Shown: positions 44,278-53,450 of the stretch, one piece after another
Layout of the letters: each line of letters starts with the position of its first letter
Position numbering within the stretch: position 1 is the first letter of the stretch
From: Catellicoccus marimammalium
GTDB taxonomy: Bacteria > Bacillota > Bacilli > Lactobacillales > Catellicoccaceae
NCBI RefSeq assembly: GCF_965139335.1
Contig: NZ_CBCSEL010000001.1
Direction: 5' to 3' (one strand)
DNA: 64,000 bases
Program-made: the position numbers and the translations under genes
The notes under the pieces: generated by a model
What the model was told of the DNA's origin: nothing
Database searches by the model: none
The model's input: only the letters and a program-made list of their open reading frames with translations

Positions 44278-44310
44278 TTAAAAAAATAAACACCTGAGAA
44301 AATCAGGTGT
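44278..44310 (-). terminator. Terminator-like hairpin after secG
   Basis: ACACCTGA/TCAGGTGT stem with a five-base loop, followed by TTTATTTTTTT on the minus strand, before rnr. Confidence 0.85.
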
Positions 44311-44316
44311 CTACTT

Positions 44317-44553
44317 TTATTTCGCATTCATTATTGCTAAAATTAGTGCAATTGCCATCCACAAGATTGCTAAAACTGTTGTAGCACGTTGCATTACAGC
44401 TACAAATCCGCGTGCTTTTTGCTTACCAAATAATTGGTCTGCTCCACCAGTAAAGGCAGAAGCGGCACTATTTTGCTTGCTTGGTTGCATCATCACTGTA
44501 GCGATAATTAAAATGGAAATAATAATTAAAATTACAACCAGCGCATTGTACAT
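44317..44553 (-). CDS. secG: Protein translocase subunit SecG
   Basis: A 78-residue Sec channel subunit with two helices (about 2-20 and 55-75) and the conserved loop MQPSKQNSAASAFTGGADQLFG. GAGAGGA lies ten bases before the ATG. A terminator separates it from rnr, so rnr may have its own promoter. Confidence 0.93.
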   Translation of the reverse strand: MYNALVVILIIISILIIATVMMQPSKQNSAASAFTGGADQLFGKQKARGFVAVMQRATTVLAILWMAIALILAIMNAK

Positions 44554-44612
44554 AATTCACAGTCCTCTCTTCTATTCTACCTTTTTACTCTATCATAGAA
44601 GTTCTTTTTTTT

Positions 44613-46781
44613 CTAGTCTTTCTTCTGATAGAGCGTATTGGGGATATTTTTTAACCATGCTGGCACTTCTTCTTTTGAAGTATAAATCCATAGATGATGC
44701 ATCGCGCGTGTAGCCATTGTATAAAGAATATTTTTATTTTGTTCTGCTTTTGTTTTTACCATGACTACTTCATCAAACTCTAACCCTTTGGCTAAAGCAA
44801 CTTCTAAAACAAAATAGCCTGTCTCAGGTAGCGTTTTTTGATGAGAAATCCATTGCAAAGGCAGATCTCTCTTATGTTCTTCATAAAACTCTTTAGCTAA
44901 TTCTTTGGTTGGTGCAATAAAAGCAATGCGTTCTTCTTTTTTATCATTTAATTCTGACAAGTTATGGATAAAAGTAGGAACTTCTCCTTGACGAATTGAA
45001 ATCGATTGTTCTAATTCTAGCCCCATAATCGCATTACTAAAACGTGTAATTTCTTGTGTACTACGATAATTGGTCAATAATTGATGACGTACAAATTTTG
45101 TTTGGAAAATTTCATCTAAAAGAGGTAAAACACTCGTTCGTTCTGCTAATAATTGATGATAATCTCCGCAAAGGGTCCACTCTGCATGAGGGAATAATAA
45201 TTTTAAAAGACAAAAATCAAGTCCACTATAATCTTGTACTTCATCGACAAAAATTGATTCATAATTTTGACGCAATGTTTTAGGAGTTAACCACTGTTGG
45301 AAGAATAAGAAGAATTTTGCTTGTACAGCAGTTAACTGATGATTTTTAATATTTGCAATAAAATATTCGGCATATCCTTTGGCAAAAGCGTATTCTTCTT
45401 TTGCTAGTACCCATTGATAAAAGTCAAGACATTGCTTTGGCAAATGAACAAATTTCAATTGTTGAATGGCTCGCTTTGCCGTATAAAAAATGGCATCCAA
45501 TAATTGATCGGTCACAACTTCCTCTAGTTGTTCTGGTGCTACTTGTTGTTGAAGCTGATCTAACGATTCTGGCGCATATAGTTCAAACAACTCCGCAAAT
45601 TCTTGACTTTTCACATAACGTTGTTGCACTTTTTCTAATGCACGTTCCCCTTTTTGTCGCAAAACTTCCATTTTCTGAGCTGGAGAACCTTCAGCGGGTA
45701 ATGATTGATAAAGTTCTTGCCACTTTTTCTTACTAAATAAAAGTTTTGGTTCCATTTCCTTTGGTAAACCAAACGCAATATTTCGAAATTGCAATCCTCG
45801 TTTTGGTAATGTATCTATATATTCTTTTAATAATTGTAATCCTTTCGTTGATAACAATTCTTCTTCGAACGCTAAAAATTCTTTTTTCGTTTCTTCTTTT
45901 TGATATGGAACAAGCTGCCAAATCCATTCTTCCCATTCTAACCGCTGAATATCAACTTCTCCTAAAGAAGGTAAAACTTGCGAAATATAGTCGCTAAAGA
46001 TAGGATTAGGAGAAAACATTAATCGTTCATTTGCTTTAATATACTTACGTTGGCGATACATTTGATAAGCAATTCGTTGCATTAAAACTACCGTTTTCCC
46101 ACTTCCAGCTACCCCTTCAATTAATACATGTCGATGTGGATCTCGAATCATTGTATTTTGATCTTTTTGAATCGTTGTGACCACTTCTTTCATGTGTGCT
46201 TGACTTTTTTCTTCTAAGGCTTGTAATAGAATTTGATCGACAATCGTTTCTTTTGTATCAGCCATAACTTTTAATTGACCTTTTTCAATGACAAATTGAC
46301 GTTTGTTTTCTAAGTATGCGGTTTGTTTCTTTCCATCTTCTAAAGCATAACTCATTTCTCCTAATTTATCTTGATAAAATAAATCACCAATCGGTGCTCG
46401 CCAATCGTAGATTTCTGGGTTTTCATCTGGTCCAAAATTAGCTAATCCCAAATAAATAGCTAATGGTTCACCATCTAATTGCACATAGAGTTTCCCAAAA
46501 TATGGATTTCCTACCATTTTTTCATATAATTTTTCTTTCTTAGCCCATTGTTCCCAAAGTTGCTCATTAATTTGTAATTCATCTTCAAACTGCTTCCATT
46601 CTACAGCAGACTCATAAAAAGCTTGTTCATTTCCATCTTTAATTGGAATTTTTTTGTTTTGTAAAGCTCTTTGCTGCCTTTGAGCAATTTCTTTCTTTTG
46701 TTTTTTTATTGTTTTAACTTGGGTTACTAAATCTTGGGCTACTTCATTAATATGTAATTGTTCCTCATCCCATGTAGTCAT
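44613..46781 (-). CDS. helD: HelD-like RNA polymerase-recycling helicase
   Basis: A 722-residue UvrD-like SF1 ATPase. The charged N-terminal coiled coil (about 1-70) is the arm that enters RNA polymerase in HelD; Walker A is EGVAGSGKTVVLMQR near residue 220, and Walker B IFVDEVQDYS near 510. HelD removes stalled RNA polymerase from DNA; it differs from UvrD/PcrA by the N-terminal arm. Start ATG at 46781 with AAGGAG eight bases upstream. Confidence 0.88.
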   Translation of the reverse strand: MTTWDEEQLHINEVAQDLVTQVKTIKKQKKEIAQRQQRALQNKKIPIKDGNEQAFYESAVEWKQFEDELQINEQLWEQWAKKEKLYEKMVGNPYFGKLYVQLDGEPLAIYLGLANFGPDENPEIYDWRAPIGDLFYQDKLGEMSYALEDGKKQTAYLENKRQFVIEKGQLKVMADTKETIVDQILLQALEEKSQAHMKEVVTTIQKDQNTMIRDPHRHVLIEGVAGSGKTVVLMQRIAYQMYRQRKYIKANERLMFSPNPIFSDYISQVLPSLGEVDIQRLEWEEWIWQLVPYQKEETKKEFLAFEEELLSTKGLQLLKEYIDTLPKRGLQFRNIAFGLPKEMEPKLLFSKKKWQELYQSLPAEGSPAQKMEVLRQKGERALEKVQQRYVKSQEFAELFELYAPESLDQLQQQVAPEQLEEVVTDQLLDAIFYTAKRAIQQLKFVHLPKQCLDFYQWVLAKEEYAFAKGYAEYFIANIKNHQLTAVQAKFFLFFQQWLTPKTLRQNYESIFVDEVQDYSGLDFCLLKLLFPHAEWTLCGDYHQLLAERTSVLPLLDEIFQTKFVRHQLLTNYRSTQEITRFSNAIMGLELEQSISIRQGEVPTFIHNLSELNDKKEERIAFIAPTKELAKEFYEEHKRDLPLQWISHQKTLPETGYFVLEVALAKGLEFDEVVMVKTKAEQNKNILYTMATRAMHHLWIYTSKEEVPAWLKNIPNTLYQKKD

Positions 46782-46867
46782 TATGTCCACTCCTTTTTTA
46801 ACTCATATAAATATATTAAGAAAACGATGCTTGTCCTATATTTACTATCGTCGGTATGTTAAAATAA

Positions 46868-46896
46868 TCGAGAGATATTCACTCTTATCCTATTAT
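46868..46896 (+). promoter_or_regulatory. Promoter of the mevalonate operon with a dyad
   Basis: TCGAGA, 17 bases and TATTAT on the plus strand, about 38 bases before mvk. The inverted repeat CTTATC-11 bases-GATAAG (46884-46906) spans the -10, a classic operator position. Confidence 0.5.
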
Positions 46897-46934
46897 AACC
46901 GATAAGAAGTGACAATAAAGAAAGAGGAACAAAA

Positions 46935-47849
46935 ATGAAAACAAAAGGTATTGGCATTACCCATGGAAAAGCAATTTTAATGGGTGAACATTCCGTGGTT
47001 TATGGTGAACCTTGTATCGCAATCCCTCTTCTTTCTTTGCAAGTAAAAGCAAAAGTAGAAAAAGCAGCGATTGGAACCTTAAATTGTAATTTATATACTG
47101 GACCGATACAATCTTTACCTGAATCCTTAAAAAATATACAAGTAGCCATCCAAACTAGTTGTCAAAAATGTGGCATTTCTTTCCCTTTATCCGTAGAAAT
47201 TCAAAGTGATTTACCTCAAGAACGTGGAATGGGATCAAGTGCTGCTGTCGCTGGGGCAATTATTAAAGCAATTTTTGACTTGGCAGAAAAACCATTATCC
47301 GAAGAAACATTATGTCTCTTCATTAATGAGGCAGAAAAAATTACGCATGGACGTCCTAGTGGTATTGATGCGATTGCTACTACTCATTCTTATGCTTGTT
47401 ATTTTATTAAAGAGAAAGCATTGGAAATTTTACCTTTGTCTTTGAATGCTGATTTAATTGTGGCAGACACAGGAATTTTAGGAAATACAAAAGAAGCTGT
47501 CCAATGGGTAAAAGAACATTATCAAGAAAAAAATTATCAAGAAGCGATTCAAAAGTTAGGAAAATTAACAAAAGAAGCTAAAAAAGAAATTCAAGCTGCC
47601 AATGTTCCTGCTTTAGGACAATTATTAACAGCAGCCCAAAAGGAATTAAAGGAAATTGGTGTCTCCCATCCAGCTTTAGAACGCTTAATTCATATTGCAA
47701 ATCAATATGGTGCTTATGGAAGTAAATTAACCGGCGGGGGCCGTGGTGGTTGTATGATTGCACTTTGTCCCCCTGAAAAAACAAAAATAATTTGCCAACA
47801 TTTACAAAATGAAGCAAAATATGTTTGGCATTTTCACTTAAAGGAGTGA
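46935..47849 (+). CDS. mvk: Mevalonate kinase
   Basis: A 304-residue GHMP kinase: mevalonate + ATP to 5-phosphomevalonate. Motif 2 (ERGMGSSAAVAGAI) holds the phosphate loop, PSGIDAIATTH is the catalytic-aspartate region and TGGGRGGCMIAL is motif 3. First gene of the operon mvk-mvaD-mvaK2-fni. GAGGAAC precedes the ATG. Gram-positive cocci use this mevalonate route to make IPP for undecaprenyl phosphate and quinones; HMG-CoA synthase and reductase are not in the window. Confidence 0.95.
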   Translation: MKTKGIGITHGKAILMGEHSVVYGEPCIAIPLLSLQVKAKVEKAAIGTLNCNLYTGPIQSLPESLKNIQVAIQTSCQKCGISFPLSVEIQSDLPQERGMGSSAAVAGAIIKAIFDLAEKPLSEETLCLFINEAEKITHGRPSGIDAIATTHSYACYFIKEKALEILPLSLNADLIVADTGILGNTKEAVQWVKEHYQEKNYQEAIQKLGKLTKEAKKEIQAANVPALGQLLTAAQKELKEIGVSHPALERLIHIANQYGAYGSKLTGGGRGGCMIALCPPEKTKIICQHLQNEAKYVWHFHLKE

Positions 47850-47853
47850 TGGA

Positions 47854-48861
47854 TTGTTGAAAGTAACAGCTCGCGCGCATACGAATATTGCCTTAATTAA
47901 ATATTGGGGAAAACGTGATAAAAAATTATTTTTACCTTATAATAGTAGCTTATCTTTAACCTTAGATGCTTTTTATACCGATACAACGGTCTCTTTTATT
48001 GATCAAAAGGAAGATGTATTTCTTTTAAATGGTGAACTTCAATCTAAAGAAGAAACACAAAAAATTTCTACTTTTATTCAACGCTTTCGCGATCTTTCTT
48101 CTTTAGAAAAGAAAGTAAAAGTAGAAAGTTGGAATCATGTTCCTACTGCAGCAGGATTAGCTTCTTCTGCTTCTGCCTATGCTGCTTTAGCTATGGCTTT
48201 AAATGAACTTTTTCAATTATCTTTATCAAAAGAAGAACTATCTATTTATGCTCGACAAGGAAGTGGAAGTTCTACTCGTAGCTTATTTGGCGGTTTTGTT
48301 GAGTGGCAAAAAGGAACAAAACAAGATGGAACAGATAGTTATGCTGTTCCTATTTTAGCGCCTGAAGAATGTCCTGTAGGGATGATTTTTTGTCTTATCA
48401 ATCAAGAGAAAAAGAAAATCTCAAGTCGAGAAGGCATGAACCGAACAGTAGAAACTTCTCCTTTTTATTCTGGTTGGGTAGAAAGTGCAGCTACCGACTT
48501 AGTCCAAATGAAAAAAGCAATTGCCAAAAAGGATATTCCTATGATTGGAGAATTAACAGAAAAAAGTGCCTTAAAAATGCATGCGACGACATTAGGAGCT
48601 AATCCCCCATTTACTTACTTAGAGCCATTTTCTTGGGAAGTCATTCGTAAAGTTCAAGAGTGGCGTCAAGAAGGACATACTTGTTATGCTACGATGGATG
48701 CAGGTCCTAATGTAAAAATTTTATGTCCAAAAGAAGAGATTTCTCTTTTACAACAAAAAATCAAAGAAACCTTCCCAAACTTGGAAACGATTTGTTCGTT
48801 ACCAGGTTCTGGAGCGCAAATCTTATCTATAGAAAAAAATGAAAAAAAGAAAGGCTATTGA
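47854..48861 (+). CDS. mvaD: Diphosphomevalonate decarboxylase
   Basis: A 335-residue GHMP enzyme that decarboxylates mevalonate 5-diphosphate to IPP. Signatures: NIALIKYWGKRD at the N-terminus, the phosphate loop AAGLASSASAYAALA near residue 100, and GSGSSTRSLFGGFVEW with the catalytic aspartate region. The start is TTG, with AAAGGAG seven bases upstream; a second TTG follows directly. Confidence 0.95.
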   Translation: MLKVTARAHTNIALIKYWGKRDKKLFLPYNSSLSLTLDAFYTDTTVSFIDQKEDVFLLNGELQSKEETQKISTFIQRFRDLSSLEKKVKVESWNHVPTAAGLASSASAYAALAMALNELFQLSLSKEELSIYARQGSGSSTRSLFGGFVEWQKGTKQDGTDSYAVPILAPEECPVGMIFCLINQEKKKISSREGMNRTVETSPFYSGWVESAATDLVQMKKAIAKKDIPMIGELTEKSALKMHATTLGANPPFTYLEPFSWEVIRKVQEWRQEGHTCYATMDAGPNVKILCPKEEISLLQQKIKETFPNLETICSLPGSGAQILSIEKNEKKKGY

Positions 48862-48884
48862 AAGTATTCGATAGAAAATAAACT

Positions 48885-49958
48885 ATGATTACAGCAAGTG
48901 CACCTGGAAAATTATATATCACTGGAGAATATGCAGTTTTAGAAACCGGTCATCCGGCAATTATTGTTGCGCTTGATCAATATATTACTGTTTCCTTAAC
49001 CAAACAAGACCATCGAGGAAGTATTACTTCTAGTTATAGCAATTTTTTACCAATTCCTTGGACAAGAAAGGATGGGAAAGTTTTTGTTGATGAAAGAGAA
49101 AATCCTTTCAATTATGTTATTACCGCGATTCAAATGACAGAAAAATATGTAGAAAGTTTAGGAAAAGAACTTTCTTTTTATCATTTAGATATTCAAAGTG
49201 ATTTGATGAAAAAAGATGGTCGTAAATATGGATTAGGTTCTAGTGGCGCCGTTACGGTCGCAACTGTAAAAGCCTTATTAAAATTTTATGGAGTGCCCTT
49301 ACAACCGCTATCCATTTATAAATTATGTGTTTTAACCCATCTAGAAATTGGAAGTAACGGCTCTTTTGGTGATATTGCAGCTAGTACTTTTGGGGGTTGG
49401 ATTGCTTATTCTAAATTTGATCAACAATGGTTAGAAAAACAAGCAAAAACACATTCGATTCAAGAGTTAGTAGCGATGGATTGGAAAGACTTACGTATTG
49501 AGTCTTTACCTGCACCAAAAGAATTAGAATTGTTCATCGGTTGGACAGGAGATCCAGCCTCTACTACTTCTTTAGTCGATCAGATGAATCAAGATAATGA
49601 GAAGCATCGTGCTTTCCATCGTTACTTTTTACAAAATGCCAAGACGATTGTTGAAAAGACAATTCATGATTTTAAAACACAGCAAACAAAAGAAATTTTA
49701 GAAGATATTGCACAATATCGTCAATTATTGAAAGAATTAGCACAACAAGCAAATATTTGTATTGAAACGCCTACCCTTACAGAATTTTGTACGATTGTGG
49801 AAACTTTTGGCGCTAGTGGAAAATCTTCTGGTGCTGGTGGCGGCGATTGTGGAATTGCTTTTTTACCTAAATCCGTAGAAAAAGAAGCATTAATCAAAAT
49901 TTTACAAGAAAATGAAATTGAATATTTAGATTTTCATGTGCATGGAGAAGAAAAATGA
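48885..49958 (+). CDS. mvaK2: Phosphomevalonate kinase
   Basis: A 357-residue GHMP kinase: 5-phosphomevalonate to 5-diphosphomevalonate. Motifs: APGKLYITGEYAVLE near the start, the phosphate loop YGLGSSGAVTVATV near 117, and SGAGGGDCGIAF near 315. The stop overlaps fni by four bases. The start codon is 24 bases after mvaD; the ribosome site is weak (GAAAGT). Confidence 0.95.
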   Translation: MITASAPGKLYITGEYAVLETGHPAIIVALDQYITVSLTKQDHRGSITSSYSNFLPIPWTRKDGKVFVDERENPFNYVITAIQMTEKYVESLGKELSFYHLDIQSDLMKKDGRKYGLGSSGAVTVATVKALLKFYGVPLQPLSIYKLCVLTHLEIGSNGSFGDIAASTFGGWIAYSKFDQQWLEKQAKTHSIQELVAMDWKDLRIESLPAPKELELFIGWTGDPASTTSLVDQMNQDNEKHRAFHRYFLQNAKTIVEKTIHDFKTQQTKEILEDIAQYRQLLKELAQQANICIETPTLTEFCTIVETFGASGKSSGAGGGDCGIAFLPKSVEKEALIKILQENEIEYLDFHVHGEEK

Positions 49959-51007
49959 CACAACAACAACGAAAAGATGAACATATTTATTGGGCAGAAA
50001 AATTTTATCATGAAAAAGAAAATTCTTTAGAAGGAATTCGTTTCATTCATCAAGGTCTACCAAAAATCGATGTAGAAGGTGTCGATATTCAAACGCATCT
50101 TTTTGATAAAGTACAAGCAGCTCCTTTTTATATCAATGCAATGACAGGTGGAACAACAAAAGCAAAAGATATCAATCAACAACTAGCTTGGGTAGCCAAA
50201 AGAGCTAATATTGCTTTAGCATTAGGTTCTGCCAGTATTGTTACAAGAGAAGAAGAAACTCTTTCTTCTTTTTTAATTGCTAAAGAAGAGCTTCAAGAAG
50301 GAACTTTTATTGGTAATATTGGCTTAGAGTACGAACCTTCTATGATTGAAGACGTAGCGAATCGATTAGAAGTAGATGCCATGCAAGTACATATTAATGT
50401 AGCTCAAGAGCTTTTTATGCCTGAAGGAAATCGTACTTTTTCTTCTTGGAAAAAACATTTATCAATGCTTTCCACTCTTCCTTTTCCTGTGATTATTAAG
50501 GAAGTTGGTTTTGGTATGAGTGGAGAAACTTTCACAGAATTAATTGAAAATAATATTCAATATGTAGATCTTTCTGGTCGTGGAGGTACAAACTTCGCTC
50601 AAATTGAGATTGCTCGTTCGAATCATCGAACAGAAAACCTAGCCACTTGGGGACAAACAACAGCCGAATCTCTTTTAGAAGCTCAACCATTTCTCAATGA
50701 TCTTCAAATTTTTGCTTCTGGTGGAATTCAATCTCCATTAGATGTTGTAAAATGTATGGCACTGGGTGCACAATCCGTAGGAGTAGCTGGATATTTCTTA
50801 CATTTCTTATTAGAACATGGAAAAGAAAAAACGTTAGATGAAGTTCTTCGTTGGCAAGAAGAAATTCGTTTATTGTATACACTATTGAATTGTAAAAATC
50901 ATAAAGAACTGCAATATACAAATCTCTTTTTAAGTGATCATTTACAACATTGGTATAACACTCGTCAGATTGGTCAAGAAAATTTCGCATGTCGAAATAA
51001 AAAATGA
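49955..51007 (+). CDS. fni: Isopentenyl-diphosphate delta-isomerase, type 2
   Basis: A 350-residue FMN-dependent isomerase that converts IPP to DMAPP. The type-2 signatures NAMTGGTTKAKDIN near residue 65, and FASGGIQSPLDVVKCMALGA near 255 with the FMN phosphate site, are present. Starts in ATGA overlap with mvaK2. Type 2 instead of type 1 is the rule in Firmicutes cocci. Completes the pathway to the two C5 units. Confidence 0.94.
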   Translation: MTQQQRKDEHIYWAEKFYHEKENSLEGIRFIHQGLPKIDVEGVDIQTHLFDKVQAAPFYINAMTGGTTKAKDINQQLAWVAKRANIALALGSASIVTREEETLSSFLIAKEELQEGTFIGNIGLEYEPSMIEDVANRLEVDAMQVHINVAQELFMPEGNRTFSSWKKHLSMLSTLPFPVIIKEVGFGMSGETFTELIENNIQYVDLSGRGGTNFAQIEIARSNHRTENLATWGQTTAESLLEAQPFLNDLQIFASGGIQSPLDVVKCMALGAQSVGVAGYFLHFLLEHGKEKTLDEVLRWQEEIRLLYTLLNCKNHKELQYTNLFLSDHLQHWYNTRQIGQENFACRNKK

Positions 51008-51013
51008 TATAAT
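51005..51013 (+). promoter_or_regulatory. Extended -10 promoter of the unknown gene
   Basis: TGATATAAT on the plus strand, starting within the fni stop codon, about 37 bases before the next ATG. No clear -35. Confidence 0.55.
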
Positions 51014-51049
51014 GAATACATTCATAATAAATATTAGGGAGGATATCAT

Positions 51050-51484
51050 ATGATTGAAATGAACCCAATTGGTAAAGCAAAAGCAATTATTGCCCAAAAG
51101 GACACAGATCAAGAATTGGCAAATCGTTGTTCTGCCCTAACCCCTGAAGATATTCATACCATTCGTAATACGGATGTTGACTTAACTTTATTACCCTTTT
51201 TAGCAATTCAAGAATTAAGTCAACGCTATGACGAATCGATTACTCAAGAAATTTTAGTTTCACCAATCCAAGAAAAAGAATTTGCTTTATTTAAAGAAAG
51301 ATTACAACAAGAATTAGATGAATTTTTCCAATATCAACAAGAAAAAGCAAATAGTGAAGCCAGTAAAATGGATACTCTATTTTTTATGAATATGGCTCAA
51401 GATTTAATGATTCGTATTTTACAAGATGAGACTTTACTACTCTCTTATTTTTTACAATATCAACAAGAATTAGATAATTTATAA
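51050..51484 (+). CDS. Hypothetical protein (unknown)
   Basis: A 144-residue acidic, helical, soluble protein starting MIEMNPIGKAKAII, rich in Glu, Gln and Asp. No signal peptide, transmembrane segment or enzyme motif is visible. AGGGAGG eight bases before the ATG makes it a real gene. It follows fni by 42 bases behind its own extended -10 promoter, so any link to the mevalonate pathway is weak. I do not recognise the family. Confidence 0.75.
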   Translation: MIEMNPIGKAKAIIAQKDTDQELANRCSALTPEDIHTIRNTDVDLTLLPFLAIQELSQRYDESITQEILVSPIQEKEFALFKERLQQELDEFFQYQQEKANSEASKMDTLFFMNMAQDLMIRILQDETLLLSYFLQYQQELDNL

Positions 51485-51487
51485 TAA

Positions 51488-51518
51488 AAAAGACTTGATG
51501 AACTTCATCAAGTCTTTT
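51488..51518. terminator. Bidirectional terminator
   Basis: A 15-base perfect stem AAAAGACTTGATGAA with its complement and a one-base centre, between convergent genes, with T-rich tails on both strands. Confidence 0.88.
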
Positions 51519-51519
51519 C

Positions 51520-52362
51520 TTATTTTTGTACATTATATATTCTTTGTGCAAAGAATAATTCTAATTCTGGATACTGACCTAATAAATCAAAAAGATAAAT
51601 TTCTTCTTTTTCATTTTTCATTTGTACTTTGGTCATTTTAGGATCTGTTTTTAATTGAATAGAATTTTCTTTATCTAAAGTAAGTGTCATATCACGGTAA
51701 TCAAAAGTTTCATTATTATAAGTTAAATCACCAGTAGTACTAGCAATAAATAAACGATCCATTTCTTTTTCTGTCCATGCAGGTAGAATTTCGAAAGATA
51801 AAGTTTGATACGTTAAGAACGGATCAATCACTTCTTTACTTTCTTTTTCAATAACAAAGCCAATTCCTTCTAACTGTTGCATTACCGCATTCAAATAACG
51901 AATCACAAAACTTTTGATTTTAATATCTGCTGCTAGATGTAATAAATCTCCTGTGCGAACCGAAGCTTTTTTTTCTAACATATCAACTGTCAATACAGTT
52001 AATAAGTCTATCCCACAATGTTCAAAACTGATTTCACATTTTCCTTGAGTCGTATAATAAAAAAGCATAGAAAAGCAAATATCCTTATGGTCATAACGCA
52101 AACTTGGATTTTTCAAATCAATCGTAAAGAATTCATCCATCTTTAATTGACGATTGATATTACTGAAAAAGTATAAATATTCTTGTTCTTTTTTAAATAA
52201 TTCTGCTCGGAAGTCTGTTAAACAATGACAAAAAGATTGATAACTTTCTGTTAATTGTTCTGTCGTAATCATCGTTTTTAACTCTGCAGTATAACGTAAT
52301 TCTTCTTCTAATAATGCAGCTTCATGGTCTAACTTTTGTTCAATATCTCTCGTTACGCTCAT
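51520..52362 (-). CDS. Hypothetical protein, coupled with the next gene
   Basis: A 280-residue soluble protein: a helical, charged start (about 1-75, many Glu, Leu, Thr), then a probably alpha/beta region with few hydrophobic helices, ending EIYLFDLLGQYPELELFFAQRIYNV. No recognised motif. Its ATG shares one base with the stop of the upstream unknown gene (TAATG), with AGAGGAG eight bases before, so both are made together. Cytoplasmic by lack of signal or membrane segment. I do not recognise a family. Confidence 0.75.
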   Translation of the reverse strand: MSVTRDIEQKLDHEAALLEEELRYTAELKTMITTEQLTESYQSFCHCLTDFRAELFKKEQEYLYFFSNINRQLKMDEFFTIDLKNPSLRYDHKDICFSMLFYYTTQGKCEISFEHCGIDLLTVLTVDMLEKKASVRTGDLLHLAADIKIKSFVIRYLNAVMQQLEGIGFVIEKESKEVIDPFLTYQTLSFEILPAWTEKEMDRLFIASTTGDLTYNNETFDYRDMTLTLDKENSIQLKTDPKMTKVQMKNEKEEIYLFDLLGQYPELELFFAQRIYNVQK

Positions 52363-53267
52363 TATTTACTCTCCTCTGTTTCTTCAGTCATTAATCCTTG
52401 CCACTCTAAGTTTAATTCTGCAATTTTGTTACAAAATTGTTCTGCAGTATAATTTTCTCGTTTCATAATTTTTAAATCTTGACGAACAAGTGCTTTTAAT
52501 AAATCCATAGAACTCATTTCTTCTTGTACTTTTACCACTTGTTTTTTCATAGTTTCTAACTCTTGATATTCTGTAACAAAAGTTGTTTCTGGATGATCAG
52601 ATAAATCTTGAATCATTTGTGATTCTTTTTTGATTTCTTTTTCTACTTCATCAATATCACTTTGTTTTTTCAAAACTTTACTTGTTAATGTATGATATTT
52701 TTTACGTAAATCACTCAATGTTCTTTGATGATCTGTAATGGCATCTTCAACTTTTGTTTTATATTCTAATTCTTTTTCTTTTTGTTTTGTTTCTTCTTTA
52801 CGTAACATATCCATCTTATTTGCTTTTAATTGATCTAATTGTAACCATTCTTCTTGGATATGATCTAATACTTTAATTCCAACACCCAAATAATTTGTTT
52901 TTTGAATTAAAGATAATTCCAAAATTTTACGTGTATAAGCTTTATAATAATTTTTTCCAATATAATAAAAACGAGTCGTTGCTGTTCGTTCTCCTTCTAA
53001 TTCTTCTAAAAATGGGAAATAATTTTTTAATACCACATTCCCCATCGCCATAAAATATTGTCCTAGAGACTGTCCTAACGTCCCCATCATAAATTTTTCA
53101 TCAACAAACTGTTGTTGTTCACGTAAGAAATCTAGTAAGACTTCAAACTCATTATCCATCATTAATTGACGGACTTTTTCTTGGAAAATTGTATTTTGGT
53201 CAATTGCCGTACAAACTCCACTTTTAGCTAATTCAACCTCTGAATTAGCAAATACTTTCTTATCCAT
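52362..53267 (-). CDS. Hypothetical coiled-coil protein
   Basis: A 301-residue protein with a helical N-terminal half (about 25-150, rich in Leu, Phe, Tyr and Gln) and a strong predicted coiled coil of Lys, Glu and Gln (about 150-250), then a short helical tail. No signal peptide or transmembrane helix. TAGGA lies six bases before the ATG; a seven-base dyad is just upstream. It is the first gene of a two-gene unit and resembles a scaffold or structural protein more than an enzyme, but that is inference. Confidence 0.75.
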   Translation of the reverse strand: MDKKVFANSEVELAKSGVCTAIDQNTIFQEKVRQLMMDNEFEVLLDFLREQQQFVDEKFMMGTLGQSLGQYFMAMGNVVLKNYFPFLEELEGERTATTRFYYIGKNYYKAYTRKILELSLIQKTNYLGVGIKVLDHIQEEWLQLDQLKANKMDMLRKEETKQKEKELEYKTKVEDAITDHQRTLSDLRKKYHTLTSKVLKKQSDIDEVEKEIKKESQMIQDLSDHPETTFVTEYQELETMKKQVVKVQEEMSSMDLLKALVRQDLKIMKRENYTAEQFCNKIAELNLEWQGLMTEETEESK

Positions 53268-53401
53268 TTTTGTTCCTACTATGAAAATTTATTCATAGCT
53301 TTTCCTTTCGTCATCCTTTAATTCTATTATCCTATTTATGATTTGTTCTGTTTTTATCATACCATATTTCCTCACAATCCTCTATTTATGCGTTTATCAA
53401 C

Positions 53402-53428
53402 AAAAAAAGAGATGGCTAATGCCATCTC
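53402..53428 (-). terminator. Terminator of eno
   Basis: GAGATGGC/GCCATCTC stem with a four-base loop, followed by seven Ts on the minus strand. Confidence 0.9.
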
Positions 53429-53450
53429 CTTCTCTTTGAATTCAATTATC

